NCBI RefSeq assembly: GCF_001238275.1
Contig: NZ_LGTB01000032.1
Location: 1 to 64,000 of the forward strand
Reading direction: 5' to 3'
DNA length: 64,000 nt
Origin: Bradyrhizobium viridifuturi
GTDB lineage: Bacteria; Pseudomonadota; Alphaproteobacteria; Rhizobiales; Xanthobacteraceae
Part shown: positions 44,209 to 54,719 of the stretch, one piece after another
Position numbering within the stretch: the stretch's first letter is position 1
Layout: the number at the start of each line of letters is the position of its first letter
Translations under genes and position numbers: made by a program
Notes under the pieces: generated by a model
Databases searched by the model: none
Seen by the model: only the letters and a program-made list of their open reading frames with translations
Told to the model about the DNA's origin: nothing

Positions 44209-44967
44209 TCAGTGGCTGAAGTTTCGCGTTTCCTTCTTAAGACACGCGATCATTTGTGCGCCGTCGCGGGGATTGACCCGCTCCTGCCGACCCATCACCG
44301 CGATCACCCCAACTAGTGTCGCCGTTCGATCGAACAAGGGAAACGCGGCAGCACTCACGCCTTGCATCAAGTGTCCCTCGTTGTAGGCGTAACCTTGGTC
44401 GCGGACCTCTGTGATCAACCGATCGATCGCAGCGGGATCGCGCGCAAACAGGTTCAAGCCGCCGACGGCCGCGAGTTCGGTTCTGATCAAGGGTTCGCTG
44501 AAATGTCGCGGCAGGAACGAGGCGAAAGCCAGCCCGGTCGCGGTCGCGAGTATCGGCAGCACCGCGCCGATCCGCATCGTCATGATGATCGGCTGGCTGC
44601 TTTCCTCGATGTGGACGATGGTCGGGCCTTGTGCGCCCCACACTGACAGGACCAGAGTTTCGTCGATGCGGTCGCGCAACTCGCGCTGGAGCGCAATGGC
44701 ATCGCGGAGCGGCTGATATGAGTTGAGCGCCGCAAGTCCAAGCTTCACGGCGAGCGGACCGAGCGCGTACTGGCGTGTATCGGGATCCTGACGCGCCAGG
44801 CCGGTCACGAGAAAACTGGACAGGTAGCGATGGATTTTGCCGGGAGACATGTGGCCGGCGGCCGCGAGTTCGCGCAGGGCAACCGGCGCCTGTGCGCGCG
44901 CAAGGTGGTCGAGGATATGCCCGGCGACCTCGACCGCCTTGATTCCCCTACGATCTTCGACCTTCAT
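44209..44967 (-). CDS. IclR family transcriptional regulator
   Basis: A 252-residue regulator. The N-terminal winged helix (A-V-E-V-A-G-H-I-L-D-H-L-A ... S-P-G-K-I-H-R-Y-L-S-S-F) is followed by the IclR effector domain (E-S-S-Q-P-I-I-M-T-M-R-I-G, and A-F-P-L-F-D-R-T-A-T-L-V-G-V-I-A-V-M-G). The start at 44967 is set by GGGAGGAA upstream; the frame is open to 45039. It is divergent from an MHS-type permease gene across about 250 bases and probably controls it, as IclR regulators commonly act on adjacent catabolic or uptake genes. The ligand is unknown. Confidence 0.88.
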   Translation of the reverse strand: MKVEDRRGIKAVEVAGHILDHLARAQAPVALRELAAAGHMSPGKIHRYLSSFLVTGLARQDPDTRQYALGPLAVKLGLAALNSYQPLRDAIALQRELRDRIDETLVLSVWGAQGPTIVHIEESSQPIIMTMRIGAVLPILATATGLAFASFLPRHFSEPLIRTELAAVGGLNLFARDPAAIDRLITEVRDQGYAYNEGHLMQGVSAAAFPLFDRTATLVGVIAVMGRQERVNPRDGAQMIACLKKETRNFSH

Positions 44968-45218
44968 CCAGTGTTCCTCCCGCATATCGCAATGCGAAAC
45001 GCTGCGGCACCATTCCCTGGAAATCGGCCAGCGCAGCATAGTGCGGTGTTCCGCATTGAGGAACGGCTATCCCGAAAATTCCTCGCTCGGTCGCTCGCGC
45101 CGGCGCTTAATGGCAAAGGCCTGCCGCGCGCGTGCGGCGCGCAAGATCAACCGGCGAAAAGACCGGTGATCCCCGGTCTCGTCATCGGCGCCGCAGGGGG
45201 AACGCCAGGAGGATGAAT

Positions 45219-46799
45219 ATGACGATCGCTGGTCTGGTCGAGGAAAGTCGTGGTGAAGACGCCGGCCGGATGCGCCTCGTGGTGGTCGCGGCGTCGCTCG
45301 GAACGGTCTTTGAGTGGTATGACTTCTTCCTCTACGGCAGCCTTGCCGTCTTCTTCAGCGCCTTGTTTTTTCCGCCGGGCAATGAGACCGCAGCCTTTCT
45401 GGCCAGCCTCGCGACATTCGGCGCGGGCTTCGCGGTGCGGCCTCTCGGCGCGTTGGTGTTCGGAGCGCTGGGCGACCGCATCGGACGCAAGCGTTCCTTT
45501 CTGATCACGATGGTGATCATGGGTCTTGCGACCCTGATTGTTGGTCTGCTTCCGACCTATGAACAAGTCGGGCTATGGGCGCCGATCCTCCTGGTGACCT
45601 CGCGACTGGCGCAGGGCCTTGCGGTGGGCGGTGAATATGGCGGTGCCGCAACCTATGTGGCGGAGCATGCACCTGCCGTCTCGCGCGGCTATGCCACCAG
45701 CTGGCTGCAGACCACGGCGACGATCGGCTTCCTGATGTCGCTTGTCGTGATCCTCGCCTGCCGGGTCACGCTCGGCGACGACGCGTTCAGGATGTGGGGC
45801 TGGCGGCTTCCGTTCCTGACGTCGATCGTCCTGCTCCTCGTGTCGCTCTACATCCGGCTCAAACTCGAGGAGTCGCCGATCTTCGAACGGATGAAATCGC
45901 AGGGGCGCATTTCCCGTGCGCCGATCAAGGATAGCTTTGCCGACCGCAATAATCTCAAGCGCGTGCTGATCACGCTGTTCGGCATCACCACAGGCATGAC
46001 GGTGATCTGGTACACGTCGCAGTTTTATGCGCTGTTCTTCATGCAGGCTGTGCTCCAGGTCGACTACAAGACGAGCTACGCCATCTTTGCGATCGGATTG
46101 ACCGTCGGCATGCCCCTGATCGTGATATTCGGAGCGCTGTCCGATCGCATTGGCCGCAAACCGGTGATGGTCGCGGGAATGCTGCTGGGCGCGGTGACCC
46201 TTGTCCCTGCTTTCCATGCGCTCGCCGATTTCACCAATCCGAGCCTGGTGGCCTTCTCTCGACAAAATCGAATCACCATCGCTGGCGACGGCTGCACCTT
46301 CTCGCTGTTCGCCAAGCCGGTGTCGGACTGCGATCGGGCGCGCAATTTCTTCAGCCGCAACGGCCTGTCATATGTTTCCGTGCCGGGCACCGGTGTCGTC
46401 ACCACCGTCGGGGACATGCAGCTGATCGGCTTCGACGAGGCGACCTACAAGAAGGCGCTCGATGACGCCGGATTCAGGGCTGTACCTGCGGCCATCAATT
46501 TGGCCGGCGCGGTTGCGGTCGTGGTCTGGCTCTCGGCGTTGATCGGGATGGTGTATGGCCCGATGGCCGCCTTCCTGGTGGAGATGTTCCCGGCCAGCAT
46601 TCGCACGACGTCGCTATCCCTGCCGTATCACCTCGGCGTTGGCATTCTCGGCGGCTTCTTGCCGTTCGCAGCCTCGGCGCTTGTCATCTACCAGGGAAAC
46701 ATTTTCGCCGGGCTCTGGTATCCGGTCAGCATTGCGCTCGCCACCGCAGTCGTTGGCCTGATCTTCCTGCCGGAAACCAAGGATCGCACGATCGATTAG
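45219..46799 (+). CDS. MHS family MFS transporter (metabolite:H+ symporter)
   Basis: A permease of about 526 residues. The MHS signature is plain: A-S-L-G-T-V-F-E-W-Y-D-F-F-L-Y-G at about 24-39, then G-D-R-I-G-R-K-R, and in the second half S-D-R-I-G-R-K-P. Between helices 9 and 10 there is a hydrophilic insert of about 85 residues (around 345-430), including F-S-R-N-G-L-S-Y-V and D-D-A-G-F-R; a similar insert is known in longer MHS transporters. The ATG at 45219 is 6 bases after AGGAGG, while one at 45213 would touch it, so 45219 is preferred. Likely controlled by the divergent IclR protein. Substrate probably an organic acid. Confidence 0.85.
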   Translation: MTIAGLVEESRGEDAGRMRLVVVAASLGTVFEWYDFFLYGSLAVFFSALFFPPGNETAAFLASLATFGAGFAVRPLGALVFGALGDRIGRKRSFLITMVIMGLATLIVGLLPTYEQVGLWAPILLVTSRLAQGLAVGGEYGGAATYVAEHAPAVSRGYATSWLQTTATIGFLMSLVVILACRVTLGDDAFRMWGWRLPFLTSIVLLLVSLYIRLKLEESPIFERMKSQGRISRAPIKDSFADRNNLKRVLITLFGITTGMTVIWYTSQFYALFFMQAVLQVDYKTSYAIFAIGLTVGMPLIVIFGALSDRIGRKPVMVAGMLLGAVTLVPAFHALADFTNPSLVAFSRQNRITIAGDGCTFSLFAKPVSDCDRARNFFSRNGLSYVSVPGTGVVTTVGDMQLIGFDEATYKKALDDAGFRAVPAAINLAGAVAVVVWLSALIGMVYGPMAAFLVEMFPASIRTTSLSLPYHLGVGILGGFLPFAASALVIYQGNIFAGLWYPVSIALATAVVGLIFLPETKDRTID

Positions 46800-46837
46800 G
46801 AGATGTCGCCCTCGCGCAATTTGCGGCGACACGCATC

Positions 46838-46870
46838 GCGTCCCCCTCTCCCATGAGGGGAGGGGGACGC
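46838..46870. repeat. G-rich/C-rich hairpin repeat
   Basis: GCGTCCCCCT pairs with AGGGGGACGC around CTCCCATGAGGGG, itself partly palindromic. A second, weaker unit of the kind lies at about 46940-47000. Placed after the permease gene and before the convergent peroxiredoxin gene, it could act as a terminator. Confidence 0.6.
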
Positions 46871-47014
46871 AATATACGCAATCGAGGCCAGTTTGGCCTG
46901 ATCGTTATGGGACGGTTTGGGGGCTGTTGCCGCGGATGGAGACCCCTTATCCGGCGCGGATTTCATCCGCGCCACCTTCTCCCACAAGGGGAGAAGGGAA
47001 GGAGCCGCGGTTGA

Positions 47015-47500
47015 TCAGAGCTGCCCGAGCAGCGTGTCGCCGCCGGAGACTTCGACCTTGCCCGGAGCCGGCTCCTTGTTGAGCTTCTTCACCACGCCGT
47101 CCTCGACCAGCATCGAGTAGCGGTGGGAGCGGATGCCGAGGCCGTTGCCGGAGGCGTCGAGCTCCATGCCGATCGCCTTGGCGAAGTCGGCATTGCCGTC
47201 GGCCAAAAAGACCGCCTCGTCGCGCTGGTCAGTGTCGCGCTTCCAGGCGTTCATCACGAAGGCGTCGTTGACCGAGACGATCGCGATGGTGTCGACGCCC
47301 TTGTTCTTCATGGCGTAGGCGTTGAGGAAGATGCTCGGCAGATGCATCTTGTGGCAGGTGCCGGTGTAGGCGCCGGGCACGGCGAACAGGGCGACCTTCT
47401 TGCCCTTGAAAATATCGTCGGTGGTTTTGACCTGCGGCCCCTCGGCGGTCATCACGCGAAACTTGGTTTCCGGCAGCTTGTCGCCAACATTGATCGTCAT
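47015..47500 (-). CDS. Peroxiredoxin, Prx5 type (AhpC/TSA family)
   Basis: A 161-residue thiol peroxidase. The peroxidatic Cys is in V-P-G-A-Y-T-G-T-C-H-K-M-H-L-P-S (usual form P-G-A-F-T-P-T-C), the supporting Arg in G-I-R-S-H-R-Y-S. There is only this one Cys, so reduction probably uses glutathione/glutaredoxin or a thioredoxin partner, as for Prx5 proteins of this group. The start at 47500 matches T-I-N-V-G-D-K-L-P; upstream in-frame residues lack homology. It is preceded 108 bases upstream by the DUF924 gene in the same direction. Confidence 0.9.
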   Translation of the reverse strand: MTINVGDKLPETKFRVMTAEGPQVKTTDDIFKGKKVALFAVPGAYTGTCHKMHLPSIFLNAYAMKNKGVDTIAIVSVNDAFVMNAWKRDTDQRDEAVFLADGNADFAKAIGMELDASGNGLGIRSHRYSMLVEDGVVKKLNKEPAPGKVEVSGGDTLLGQL

Positions 47501-47608
47501 CGGTGTTCTCCCTCGGTGAAGCTGACCTGTCTTAGACCCGGCGCTCGGACGGCACAATACGAGCTACAGCGAGAACGGCAATGCGGGAGCGCAGTCACCG
47601 TTCCGTCA

Positions 47609-48184
47609 TCAGCCGGAAAACCCGCCAGCGTCGAGGAAAGCCTGCTCCTCGGCCGTGGTCTGCCGGCCCAGCACGCGATTCCGGTGCGGGAAGCGGCCGA
47701 ACCGGCGGATGATGTCGGCGTGGTCCTCGGCATATTTCAGGTTGTCGGGATGGCAGTCATATTGCCTGAACAGCGCCACGCAGCGCTGCTGGTCGTCGAG
47801 GCCCTCGGAATGCTCGAACGGCAGATAGAGGAATTCGCGCAGCACCGGGTCGGTCCGCGCATCGACGCCGCGGTCGATGGCGCGGCTTGCCACCTCGCGC
47901 GCCAGCGCATCGCTCGAGAAAGTCTTGGCGTCGCCGCGAAACAGGTTTCGCGGAAACTGGTCGAGCACGATGGTCAGCGCCAGCGCGCCCTCGTCGCTCG
48001 CCTCCCATGACGACAATTCACCGGCTGCCGCCTTCTGCCAGGTGGCGAGGAAGCGGCTGCGGATCTCGGCATCGAAGGCGTCGTTGCGTGTGTACCAGCG
48101 GTCGCGGCCGGCGTCCTGCCAAAAGGCGAGCACGTCGGCCGGCGTCGCAATGCGCGCGTCAGTCATATCCAGCGTCAGTCCCAC
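47609..48184 (-). CDS. DUF924 family protein
   Basis: A 191-residue (or 185, from MTDARIA) cytoplasmic protein. The family pattern V-L-A-F-W ... W-Y-T-R-N-D-A-F-D-A-E-I-R, L-D-Q-F-P-R-N-L-F-R-G and L-P-F-E-H-S-E is unmistakable. DUF924 proteins have a TPR-like helical fold and no known activity. Its start is only 7 bases from the end of the FadD-type ligase gene, so the two probably share a transcript. Confidence 0.9.
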   Translation of the reverse strand: MGLTLDMTDARIATPADVLAFWQDAGRDRWYTRNDAFDAEIRSRFLATWQKAAAGELSSWEASDEGALALTIVLDQFPRNLFRGDAKTFSSDALAREVASRAIDRGVDARTDPVLREFLYLPFEHSEGLDDQQRCVALFRQYDCHPDNLKYAEDHADIIRRFGRFPHRNRVLGRQTTAEEQAFLDAGGFSG

Positions 48185-48191
48185 TCACGCT

Positions 48192-49873
48192 CTATGCTGC
48201 GGCCTTCTTCTCGTCGCGCAATTCGCGACGCAGAATCTTGCCGACATTGGTCTTCGGCAAATCGGTCCTGAACTCGATCTGCTTCGGCACCTTGTAGGCG
48301 GTGAGCTGGGTGGCGCTGAACTTGATGATGTCCTCGGCCGTGACGTTCGGGTCCTTCTTGACCACAAAGGCCTTCACCGCCTCGCCGGACTTGGCATCGG
48401 GCACGCCGATCACGGCGCATTCCAGTACGCCCGGATGGCTCGCGATCACTTCCTCGATCTCGTTCGGATAGACGTTGAAGCCGGAGACCAGGATCATGTC
48501 CTTCTTGCGGTCGACGATCTTGGTGTAGCCCTTCTCGTCCATCACGCCGATGTCGCCGGTGCGGAAATAGCCGTCCGCGGTCATCACGCGCGCGGTCTCG
48601 TCGGGCCTGTTCCAGTAGCCTGACATCACCTGCGGACCCTTGGCGCAGATTTCGCCGGCCTCGCCGATCGGCAGTTCATTGCCGTCGTCGTCGCGGATCG
48701 AGAGCCAGGTCGACGGGACGGGAAGGCCGATCGTGCCGGAGAACTCCTCGATCGTGGCGGGATTGCACGTCAGGGTCGGCGAGGTCTCCGACAGGCCGTA
48801 GCCTTCCGACAACGAGACGCCCGTGACCTTCAGCCACTTCTCGGCGACCGGCCGTTGCGTCGCCATGCCGCCGCCATTGGCGATCTTCAGCTTGGAGAAG
48901 TCGAGCTTGTCGAAGCCGGGCGTGTTGAGCAGGCCGTTGTAGAGCGTGTTGACCGCCGGGAAGAAGCTGACCTGGTACTTCGACAGTTCCTTGACGAAGC
49001 CGGCCATGTCGCGCGGGTTCGGAATCAAGAGGTTGGTGCCGCCGCACCGCATGCCCAGCAGATAGCACGCGGTGAGCGCGAACACGTGATACAGCGGCAG
49101 CGCGCAGACGATGACCATCTGCTCGACGATCGGCGGCTTCGCCAGCGCCGGCTGCAGCCACGCGTCGTTCTGCAGCACGTTGGCCAGGATGTTGCGATGG
49201 AGCAGGGTCGCGCCCTTGGAGACGCCGGTGGTGCCGCCGGTGTATTGCAGGAAGGCGACGTCATCGAGCGTCAACTTCGGCTTGTTGAGCTTGGTGGCGC
49301 GGCCGGCCGACAGCGCCTCGTTGAATGAAACCGCGCCCGGGATCGACCAGGCCGGCACCATCTTCTTCACCCGGCGCACCACCACATTGACGATCACGCC
49401 CTTGAGGCCAAGCAGATCGCCCATGCTGCCGACGATGACATGCTTGACCGAAACGTTGGGCAGCACCTTCTGCACGGTGGTGGCAAAGTTCTCCAGCACG
49501 ACGATCGCTTCGGCGCCGGAATCCTTCAGCTGGTGTTCGAGTTCGCGCGGGGTATAGAGCGGGTTGACGTTGACCACGGCATAGCCGGCGCGCAGCACGG
49601 CTGCGGTCGCGATCGGGTATTGCAGCACGTTCGGCATCATCAGCGCGACCCGCGCGCCCTTCTGCAGGCCCTTGCTCTGCAGATAGGCGCCGAGCGCCGA
49701 CGACATCTCGTCGAGCTCGCGATAGGTGATCGCCTTGTCCATGCAGATGAACGCCTTGCGATCGGCGAACTTCTTGAAGCTCTCTTCCAGCAATTCGACC
49801 AGCGAGGCATATTGCGTGACGTCGATATCGGCGGGCACGCGGCCGGATAATGCTTGAGCCAGATGCGCTCCAT
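48192..49873 (-). CDS. fadD: Long-chain fatty acid--CoA ligase (FadD-type), frameshift near the N-terminus
   Basis: A 548-residue intact body of an AMP-forming acyl-CoA synthetase that activates fatty acids for oxidation or lipid synthesis: Y-T-G-G-T-T-G-V-S-K-G (ATP loop), E-G-Y-G-L-S-E-T-S-P, R-K-K-D-M-I-L-V-S-G-F-N-V-Y-P-N-E and the final K-I-L-R-R-E. The normal FadD start, M-E-R-I-W-L-K-H-Y-P-A, is in a different frame at 49873-49843; one G is missing there (GGCCGCGTG, expected GGCCGGCGTG), after which V-P-A-D-I-D-V-T-Q-Y would follow. Without the correction the gene starts at 49838 and lacks about 12 residues. Confidence 0.9.
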
Positions 49874-50051
49874 AATGGTCTTTCCCTCTCTCAAAATTGG
49901 CTGATGTCCCGGATTGTTTCCGGGTTTTTCGACCCTTGGTCGTATTATTCTTGGACGCGGTATTTCAGGCAGTATTGAGCGATGCCGCGGCCAATGGCAA
50001 GCCGCTGCGCGCTATCGACGCATTGGGAGGTCGGAGGGAGTTTAGGCGCTG

Positions 50052-51577
50052 CTAGCCGGCCGGCTTGGCGTCGGCTTTCGGCTTGTCAGCAGATTTGGGC
50101 TTCGCGGCAGGCTTTGCCGCCGCCGGCTTGCCGGCTGGCTTTGCGGCGGCCGGCTTGTCCGGCTTCGCAGCTGCGGCATCCGGCTTGGCGTTGGCGTGAC
50201 GCACCGGCTTTGCGGCCGGCTTGCCATCGGATTTGGCGGCGCTCTTGGCGTCGCCCTTCGCGTCGTCAGCCGCATCGGGTTTCTTGCCCGCGACGCGGGT
50301 GTGCTTGCCCTTGCCGCGCTTGACCGGCTGCAGCTTCTCGGTGTCGGCCTCGACCGCGGCGATCAGCGCAGCGCCGGTCTTGGTCGGTCCGGTGTAGACG
50401 ACGACCGGCTCGGACGCCGCCGCCGGCTGCGCCAGCATCTCGGCCGGCTTGATCGGCATCGCGGCCTGCAGGCCCGAGGCGAAGAAGCTGACGCCGCTGT
50501 CGCCATTGGTGCTCGCGCCGGCGCTGGCGACGGTGTCCTCTCCGTCCTCGTCGCTGGCCGGCCGCTTGTGCTTGGCGCCGCACATCTCCTCGCGCAGGTT
50601 CGGCGGCGTGGAATCGATCGGCACCAGATTGTCGACGGTGCCGAGCGAGGGCCGCAGCCATGCCAGCCCGTTATTGGCAAAGCCGCGATCCAGGAGCTGC
50701 GCGGCGCGGATCGCGCGCATGCGGCCCGAGGAGGCGCCCAGCACCACGGCGATCAGCCGCTTGCCGTCGCGCGTCGCCGACGCCACCAGGTTGTAGCCGG
50801 ACGCGCAGATGAAGCCGGTCTTGAAGCCGTCGGCGCCGGGATAGCGGCCGATCAGCTTGTTGAAGTTCTGGGTGATGCGGCGGCCGAAGCGGATCGAGGG
50901 GATGTGGACGAAATACTCGTATTCCGGCAGGTCGCGGATGATGGCGCGGGCAAGGATCGCCATGTCGCGCGCGAGGTGATCTGGCCGTCGGCCGGCAGGC
51001 CGTTCGGGTTGACGTAGCTGGTCTGCGTCATGCCGAGCTTCTGCGCGGTCTGGTTCATTTCGCCGGCAAAGCCGTCGATCGAGCCGCCGATGCCTTCGGC
51101 CAGCACCACGGCCATGTCGTTGGCCGACTTCACCAGCATCATCTTCAGCGCGTTGTCGACGGTGACCTGGGTGCCGGGCCGGAAGCCCATCTTCGAGGGC
51201 GACTGCGACGCGGCGGTCGGCGACACCGTGAGCAGCGTGTCGAGCGAGACGCGGCCGTCCTTGACCGCCTTCAGCGTCACATAGGCCGTCATCAGCTTGC
51301 TGAGCGAAGCCGGATACCACGGCATCGTCGCATTGTCGGCCTGCAGCACCTTTCCGGTATCGGCCTCGACAACCAGCAGCGCCTCGGCGTGCGCGATCTG
51401 CGGCGTTGCGATGGCAAGCATCGCTACGGCCAGAATCCATTTCAACGACGGGCGCAGCGGGCGAGGAAAATGCACGAGTCCGGTTCCGGTCCTTTGAGAC
51501 CCGCCTTCGAAAAAGGAGGTCTTGCGATGTGACGTACGGGTTTCAAGCGTGTCCGGCGCCGCGATGCGGCGATGCAA
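50052..51577 (-). pseudogene. D-alanyl-D-alanine carboxypeptidase (DacA-like), one-base frameshift
   Basis: A penicillin-binding serine peptidase that trims peptidoglycan stem peptides. After a signal/anchor (W-I-L-A-V-A-M-L-A-I-A-T-P) come the active-site S-L-S-K (about residue 92), S-A-N-D, and in the second frame the D-G-F-K-T-G motif. The frames break near 50973, between D-G-Q-I-T-S and A-R-D-M-A-I-L-A-R; adding one G (CTCGCGCG read as CTCGGCGCG) joins them. Joined, the protein has about 509 residues, including an Ala/Lys/Pro-rich C-terminal tail of about 130 residues, common in Bradyrhizobium homologues. The true start may be internal to the first 35 residues. Confidence 0.85.
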
Positions 51578-51677
51578 ACCCTATACCGGCTTGCCAACAG
51601 AGAACAGAGGCCGGCCGATTATATCGTGGACGAAATCGGCTGAATTTCGGCAGCCGCCTCAATTGGAAAGGGGAGGA

Positions 51678-53455
51678 TTATGGTGCCTCGATGCCGGCGC
51701 GCGCCTGTTCCTGGACCATGAACTGGGCGCGCGCGAGTTCGGCAAAACGCCCGCCTTTTGCCACCAGTTCATCGAAAGTTCCGCTTTCGATCACCCGTCC
51801 CTGGTCGAACAGCAGGATACGGGTGGCGTGGCGGATGGTGGAGAGGCGGTGCGCGATCACGAAGGTGGTGCGGCCCTTCATCACTTCGTCGAGAGCAGCG
51901 TTCACCTTGGCCTCGGTGACGGCATCGAGCGCGCTGGTCGCCTCGTCGAGGATCAGGATCGGCGGATCCTTGAGCAGCGCACGCGCGATCGACAATCGCT
52001 GGCGCTCGCCGCCGGACAGCATGCGGCCGCGTTCGCCGGCATGGGTGTCGAATTTCTTCTCGCTGCGCTCGATGAAATCCAGCGCCTGGGCACGGGCCGC
52101 GGCGGTGCGCAGCTCCTCATCGGTCGCGTCCGGCTTGCCGACGCGCAGGTTCTCGGCGAGCGAACGGTTGAACAGCAGCGCCTCCTGGAACACCACGCCG
52201 ATGTTCCGCCGCAGCGCCGTCAGCTTCATCGCGCGGATGTCCATACCGTCGATCTCGATGATGCCGGATTGCGGATCGAACGCGCGATGCAACAGCGCGA
52301 TCGCGGTGGACTTGCCCGCGCCGGTCGAGCCGACCAGCGCGATGGTCTGGCCCGGCAGCGCGGTGAAGCTGAGATCCTCGATCGCCGGCCGCTTGCCGTC
52401 ATAGGAGAACGACACGTCGTTGAACTCGACCAGGCCGGACAGCCGTCCGGGGTCGATCGCGCCGGGCCGGTCGCGCACCGCCGGCACCGCGTCGAGCACG
52501 TCGAAGAATTCCTGCAGCCGCGGCGCTTCCATGAACACGTTGTTGATGAAGCTCACCACCTGCTCGAGCTTCTGGATCAGCATGGTGGCGAAGGAGACGA
52601 ACATCACGATCTCGCCGACCGTGGTGAGGTCCTGGTTGTGCAGCGCGATGCCGACGGTGAAGATCGCGAGCACCGTGATGGTGGTCGACGCGCGCGTGAT
52701 CACGGTGACCAACGCCCACCACGACAGCACCGGCATCTGCACCGCGAGCAGCTTGTCGGCGACGTAGCGCAGGCCCTGCACCTCGGAATCGATCCGCACG
52801 AAGCTCTGCACCAGCGCGACGTTGCCGAGCGCGTCGGAGGCGCGCGCGAGAGGTCGCTGTAATAGGCTTCGACCTCGCTCTGCATGCCGTAGGTCTTGCG
52901 CACCACCATCGTGGTCAGCACGGTGAACACGACGCAGAGCACGAACAGCAGGATCGCCAGCCGCCAGTTGATGTAGAGCGCGAGCGGCAGCAGCACGACC
53001 AGCGACATGATCGCGGCGAAATGCTCGCGGAAGAAGCCGAGCCAGAGCCGCCACAGCGCGTCGGTGCCGTTCAGCATCACCTTCATCAGCCGTCCGGAAT
53101 GGGTGCCGGAATGGAAGGTCAGCGGCAGCTGCAGGATGTGCTCGAAATAGCCGGTCAGCACCGCCTGGCGCTGGCGGTGCGCCAGCCGGTCCGCCTGCAA
53201 CGCGACGATCGCGCTGCAGCCGATCGTGAACAGGCCGAATGCCGCCCAGGCCACCAGCAGCGGCCATGCCGAATTCGTCGCGAACAGCCCGGTGACCGGC
53301 CGCCCCGACAGCACGTCGACGATCTTGCCGAACAGCACCGGCTCGGCGAATTGCGCGCCGGCGAGCAGCATGTTGGCGACAGCGAGGATCCAGCCGAGCC
53401 GCGCCTCCTTGCCGAGCAGTTCGAGGACGCGGGTATAGAGGCGGAGCATGGACAT
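51678..53455 (-). pseudogene. ndvA: Cyclic beta-glucan exporter NdvA/ChvA (ABC permease-ATPase), one-base frameshift
   Basis: An ABC exporter half-transporter of about 592 residues. The start L-Y-T-R-V-L-E-L-L-G-K-E-A-R-L-G-W-I-L-A-V-A-N and Q-F-A-E-P-V-L-F-G-K-I-V-D are characteristic of NdvA, which exports periplasmic cyclic beta-glucans needed for osmoadaptation and plant interaction. The ATPase has Walker A G-S-T-G-A-G-K-S-T, signature L-S-G-G-E-R-Q-R and Walker B I-L-I-L-D-E-A-T. Frames break near 52848, between Y-Y-S-D-L-S and A-R-A-S-D-A-L-G-N-V; one G added (TCTCGCGCG read as TCTCGGCGCG) repairs it. Function would be intact if the deletion is a sequencing error. Confidence 0.88.
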
Positions 53456-53589
53456 GCCGGGGGGACTCTCGAACGATGGGCGCCCGGTCAGGCGGGATGT
53501 AATTTAATCAGGGTTCGCGATGCAGGGCCAGCGGTGACAGCGCGTCATGCTCAGGGTGACGGGTTGAATAGCCGTACAACATATCAAGT

Positions 53590-53614
53590 GTCGTCCCTGC
53601 TTTCGCAGGGACGA
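53590..53614. repeat. GTCGTCCCTGC hairpin repeat
   Basis: GTCGTCCCTGC pairs perfectly with GCAGGGACGAC around a short TTTC-type loop. It is the compact form of the unit seen at 6512-6531 and 16363-16382. It lies downstream of the binding-protein gene on the minus strand and could terminate it. Confidence 0.75.
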
Positions 53615-53660
53615 CACCAAATGCTTGGTGCCGCGCGTCAATCTTGCTCTCACATGGCTT

Positions 53661-54719
53661 TCAATTCACCAGCCGGCCGTCGATCGGCGGCAGGAATTGG
53701 TCGTCGAAGATGTCGGCGGCGTGCGGCCGCTTCTGGAATTTGAAGTCTTCGGCGAGCTGGTCGACCGAGCGCTCGAAGCGCTCCCGCTCGATGCCGCCGA
53801 GGCCGTTGCGCTTCACCTCGCCGGTCAGGACGTTGTCGCGGATGATGGCGGTGAGCCGCTCGAGCTCCAGATCGCGCGAGCCGCCGTCCATCCGGCTCAC
53901 CACCTCGCCTGCGGCGCGCGCCGGGTCCTTGACCGCGAGATTGGTGCCGCCGACCGCCGCGCGCACGAAGCCTTTCACTGCGTCCGGCTTGGCCGCGGCA
54001 AGGCGCGGGCTGACGATCACGGCAAAGCCGTAGGCCTCGCAGCCATAGTCGGCGAGGCGGAGCACCGCAAGATCGTCGGCAGGCACGCCGCGATCGCGCA
54101 GATTGATCGCCGAGAGATAGGAGAAGCCGGTCACGGCATCGACCTGGCCTGCGGAGAGCATCGGCTCGCGCACCGCAGCGCTGATCGTGTTCTGCTTCAC
54201 GCTTCCCTGCTTGATGCCGTTCTGCTTGGCGACCGCGGGCCACAGCCGGATCGAGAGGTCGCCTTCGGCGACGCCGAGGTTCTTGCCCTCCATATCCGCC
54301 AGTGCCTTGATGCCGCGGCTCTTGCGGGCAATGATCGCATAGGGCGCCTGGTTGAACAGCACGAACACCGCCTTGACCGGGGCTGCGCCAGGCTTGTCGC
54401 GAAAGCGGATCAGCGAGTTGATGTCGACGAGCGCGAAGTCGCTCGAGCCGTCGGCGACGCGCGCGATTGCGTCCGCCGAACTGGTGGCAATGTTGGTGCC
54501 GACGTTGAGGCCCTCGGCGCCGAACAGGCCGCCGACCGACGCCATCACGAATGGTGCTGCGGCAGCGTCGAGCGGACGGTCGAGCGTGAACTGGACGGTG
54601 AGCGGCTGCGGCTGGTCGCCGGCGTGCGACGGCGTCAGCGCCGGCCACACGCCGCCCGAGAGGCCGATCATGCCGGCCAGTATCCAGCGGAGAACGGTGG
54701 TCCGACTTACCTGCATCAT
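53661..54719 (-). CDS. ABC transporter substrate-binding protein (NitT/TauT-like)
   Basis: A 352-residue periplasmic binding protein from the start at 54719 (MMQVSRTT), with a signal peptide (V-L-R-W-I-L-A-G-M-I-G-L-S-G-G-V-W-P). The fold follows the NMT1/THI5 or SsuA type: V-Q-F-T-L-D-R-P-L-D-A-A-A-A-P-F, then A-D-A-I-A-R-V-A-D-G-S-S-D-F-A-L-V-D, and the C-terminal helical region with P-D-A-V-K-G-F-V-R-A. Relatives bind nitrate, taurine, sulfonates or pyrimidine precursors. No permease or ATPase genes are adjacent, so it is an orphan here and the ligand is unknown. The frame extends to 54803 without homology. Confidence 0.83.
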   Translation of the reverse strand: MMQVSRTTVLRWILAGMIGLSGGVWPALTPSHAGDQPQPLTVQFTLDRPLDAAAAPFVMASVGGLFGAEGLNVGTNIATSSADAIARVADGSSDFALVDINSLIRFRDKPGAAPVKAVFVLFNQAPYAIIARKSRGIKALADMEGKNLGVAEGDLSIRLWPAVAKQNGIKQGSVKQNTISAAVREPMLSAGQVDAVTGFSYLSAINLRDRGVPADDLAVLRLADYGCEAYGFAVIVSPRLAAAKPDAVKGFVRAAVGGTNLAVKDPARAAGEVVSRMDGGSRDLELERLTAIIRDNVLTGEVKRNGLGGIERERFERSVDQLAEDFKFQKRPHAADIFDDQFLPPIDGRLVN

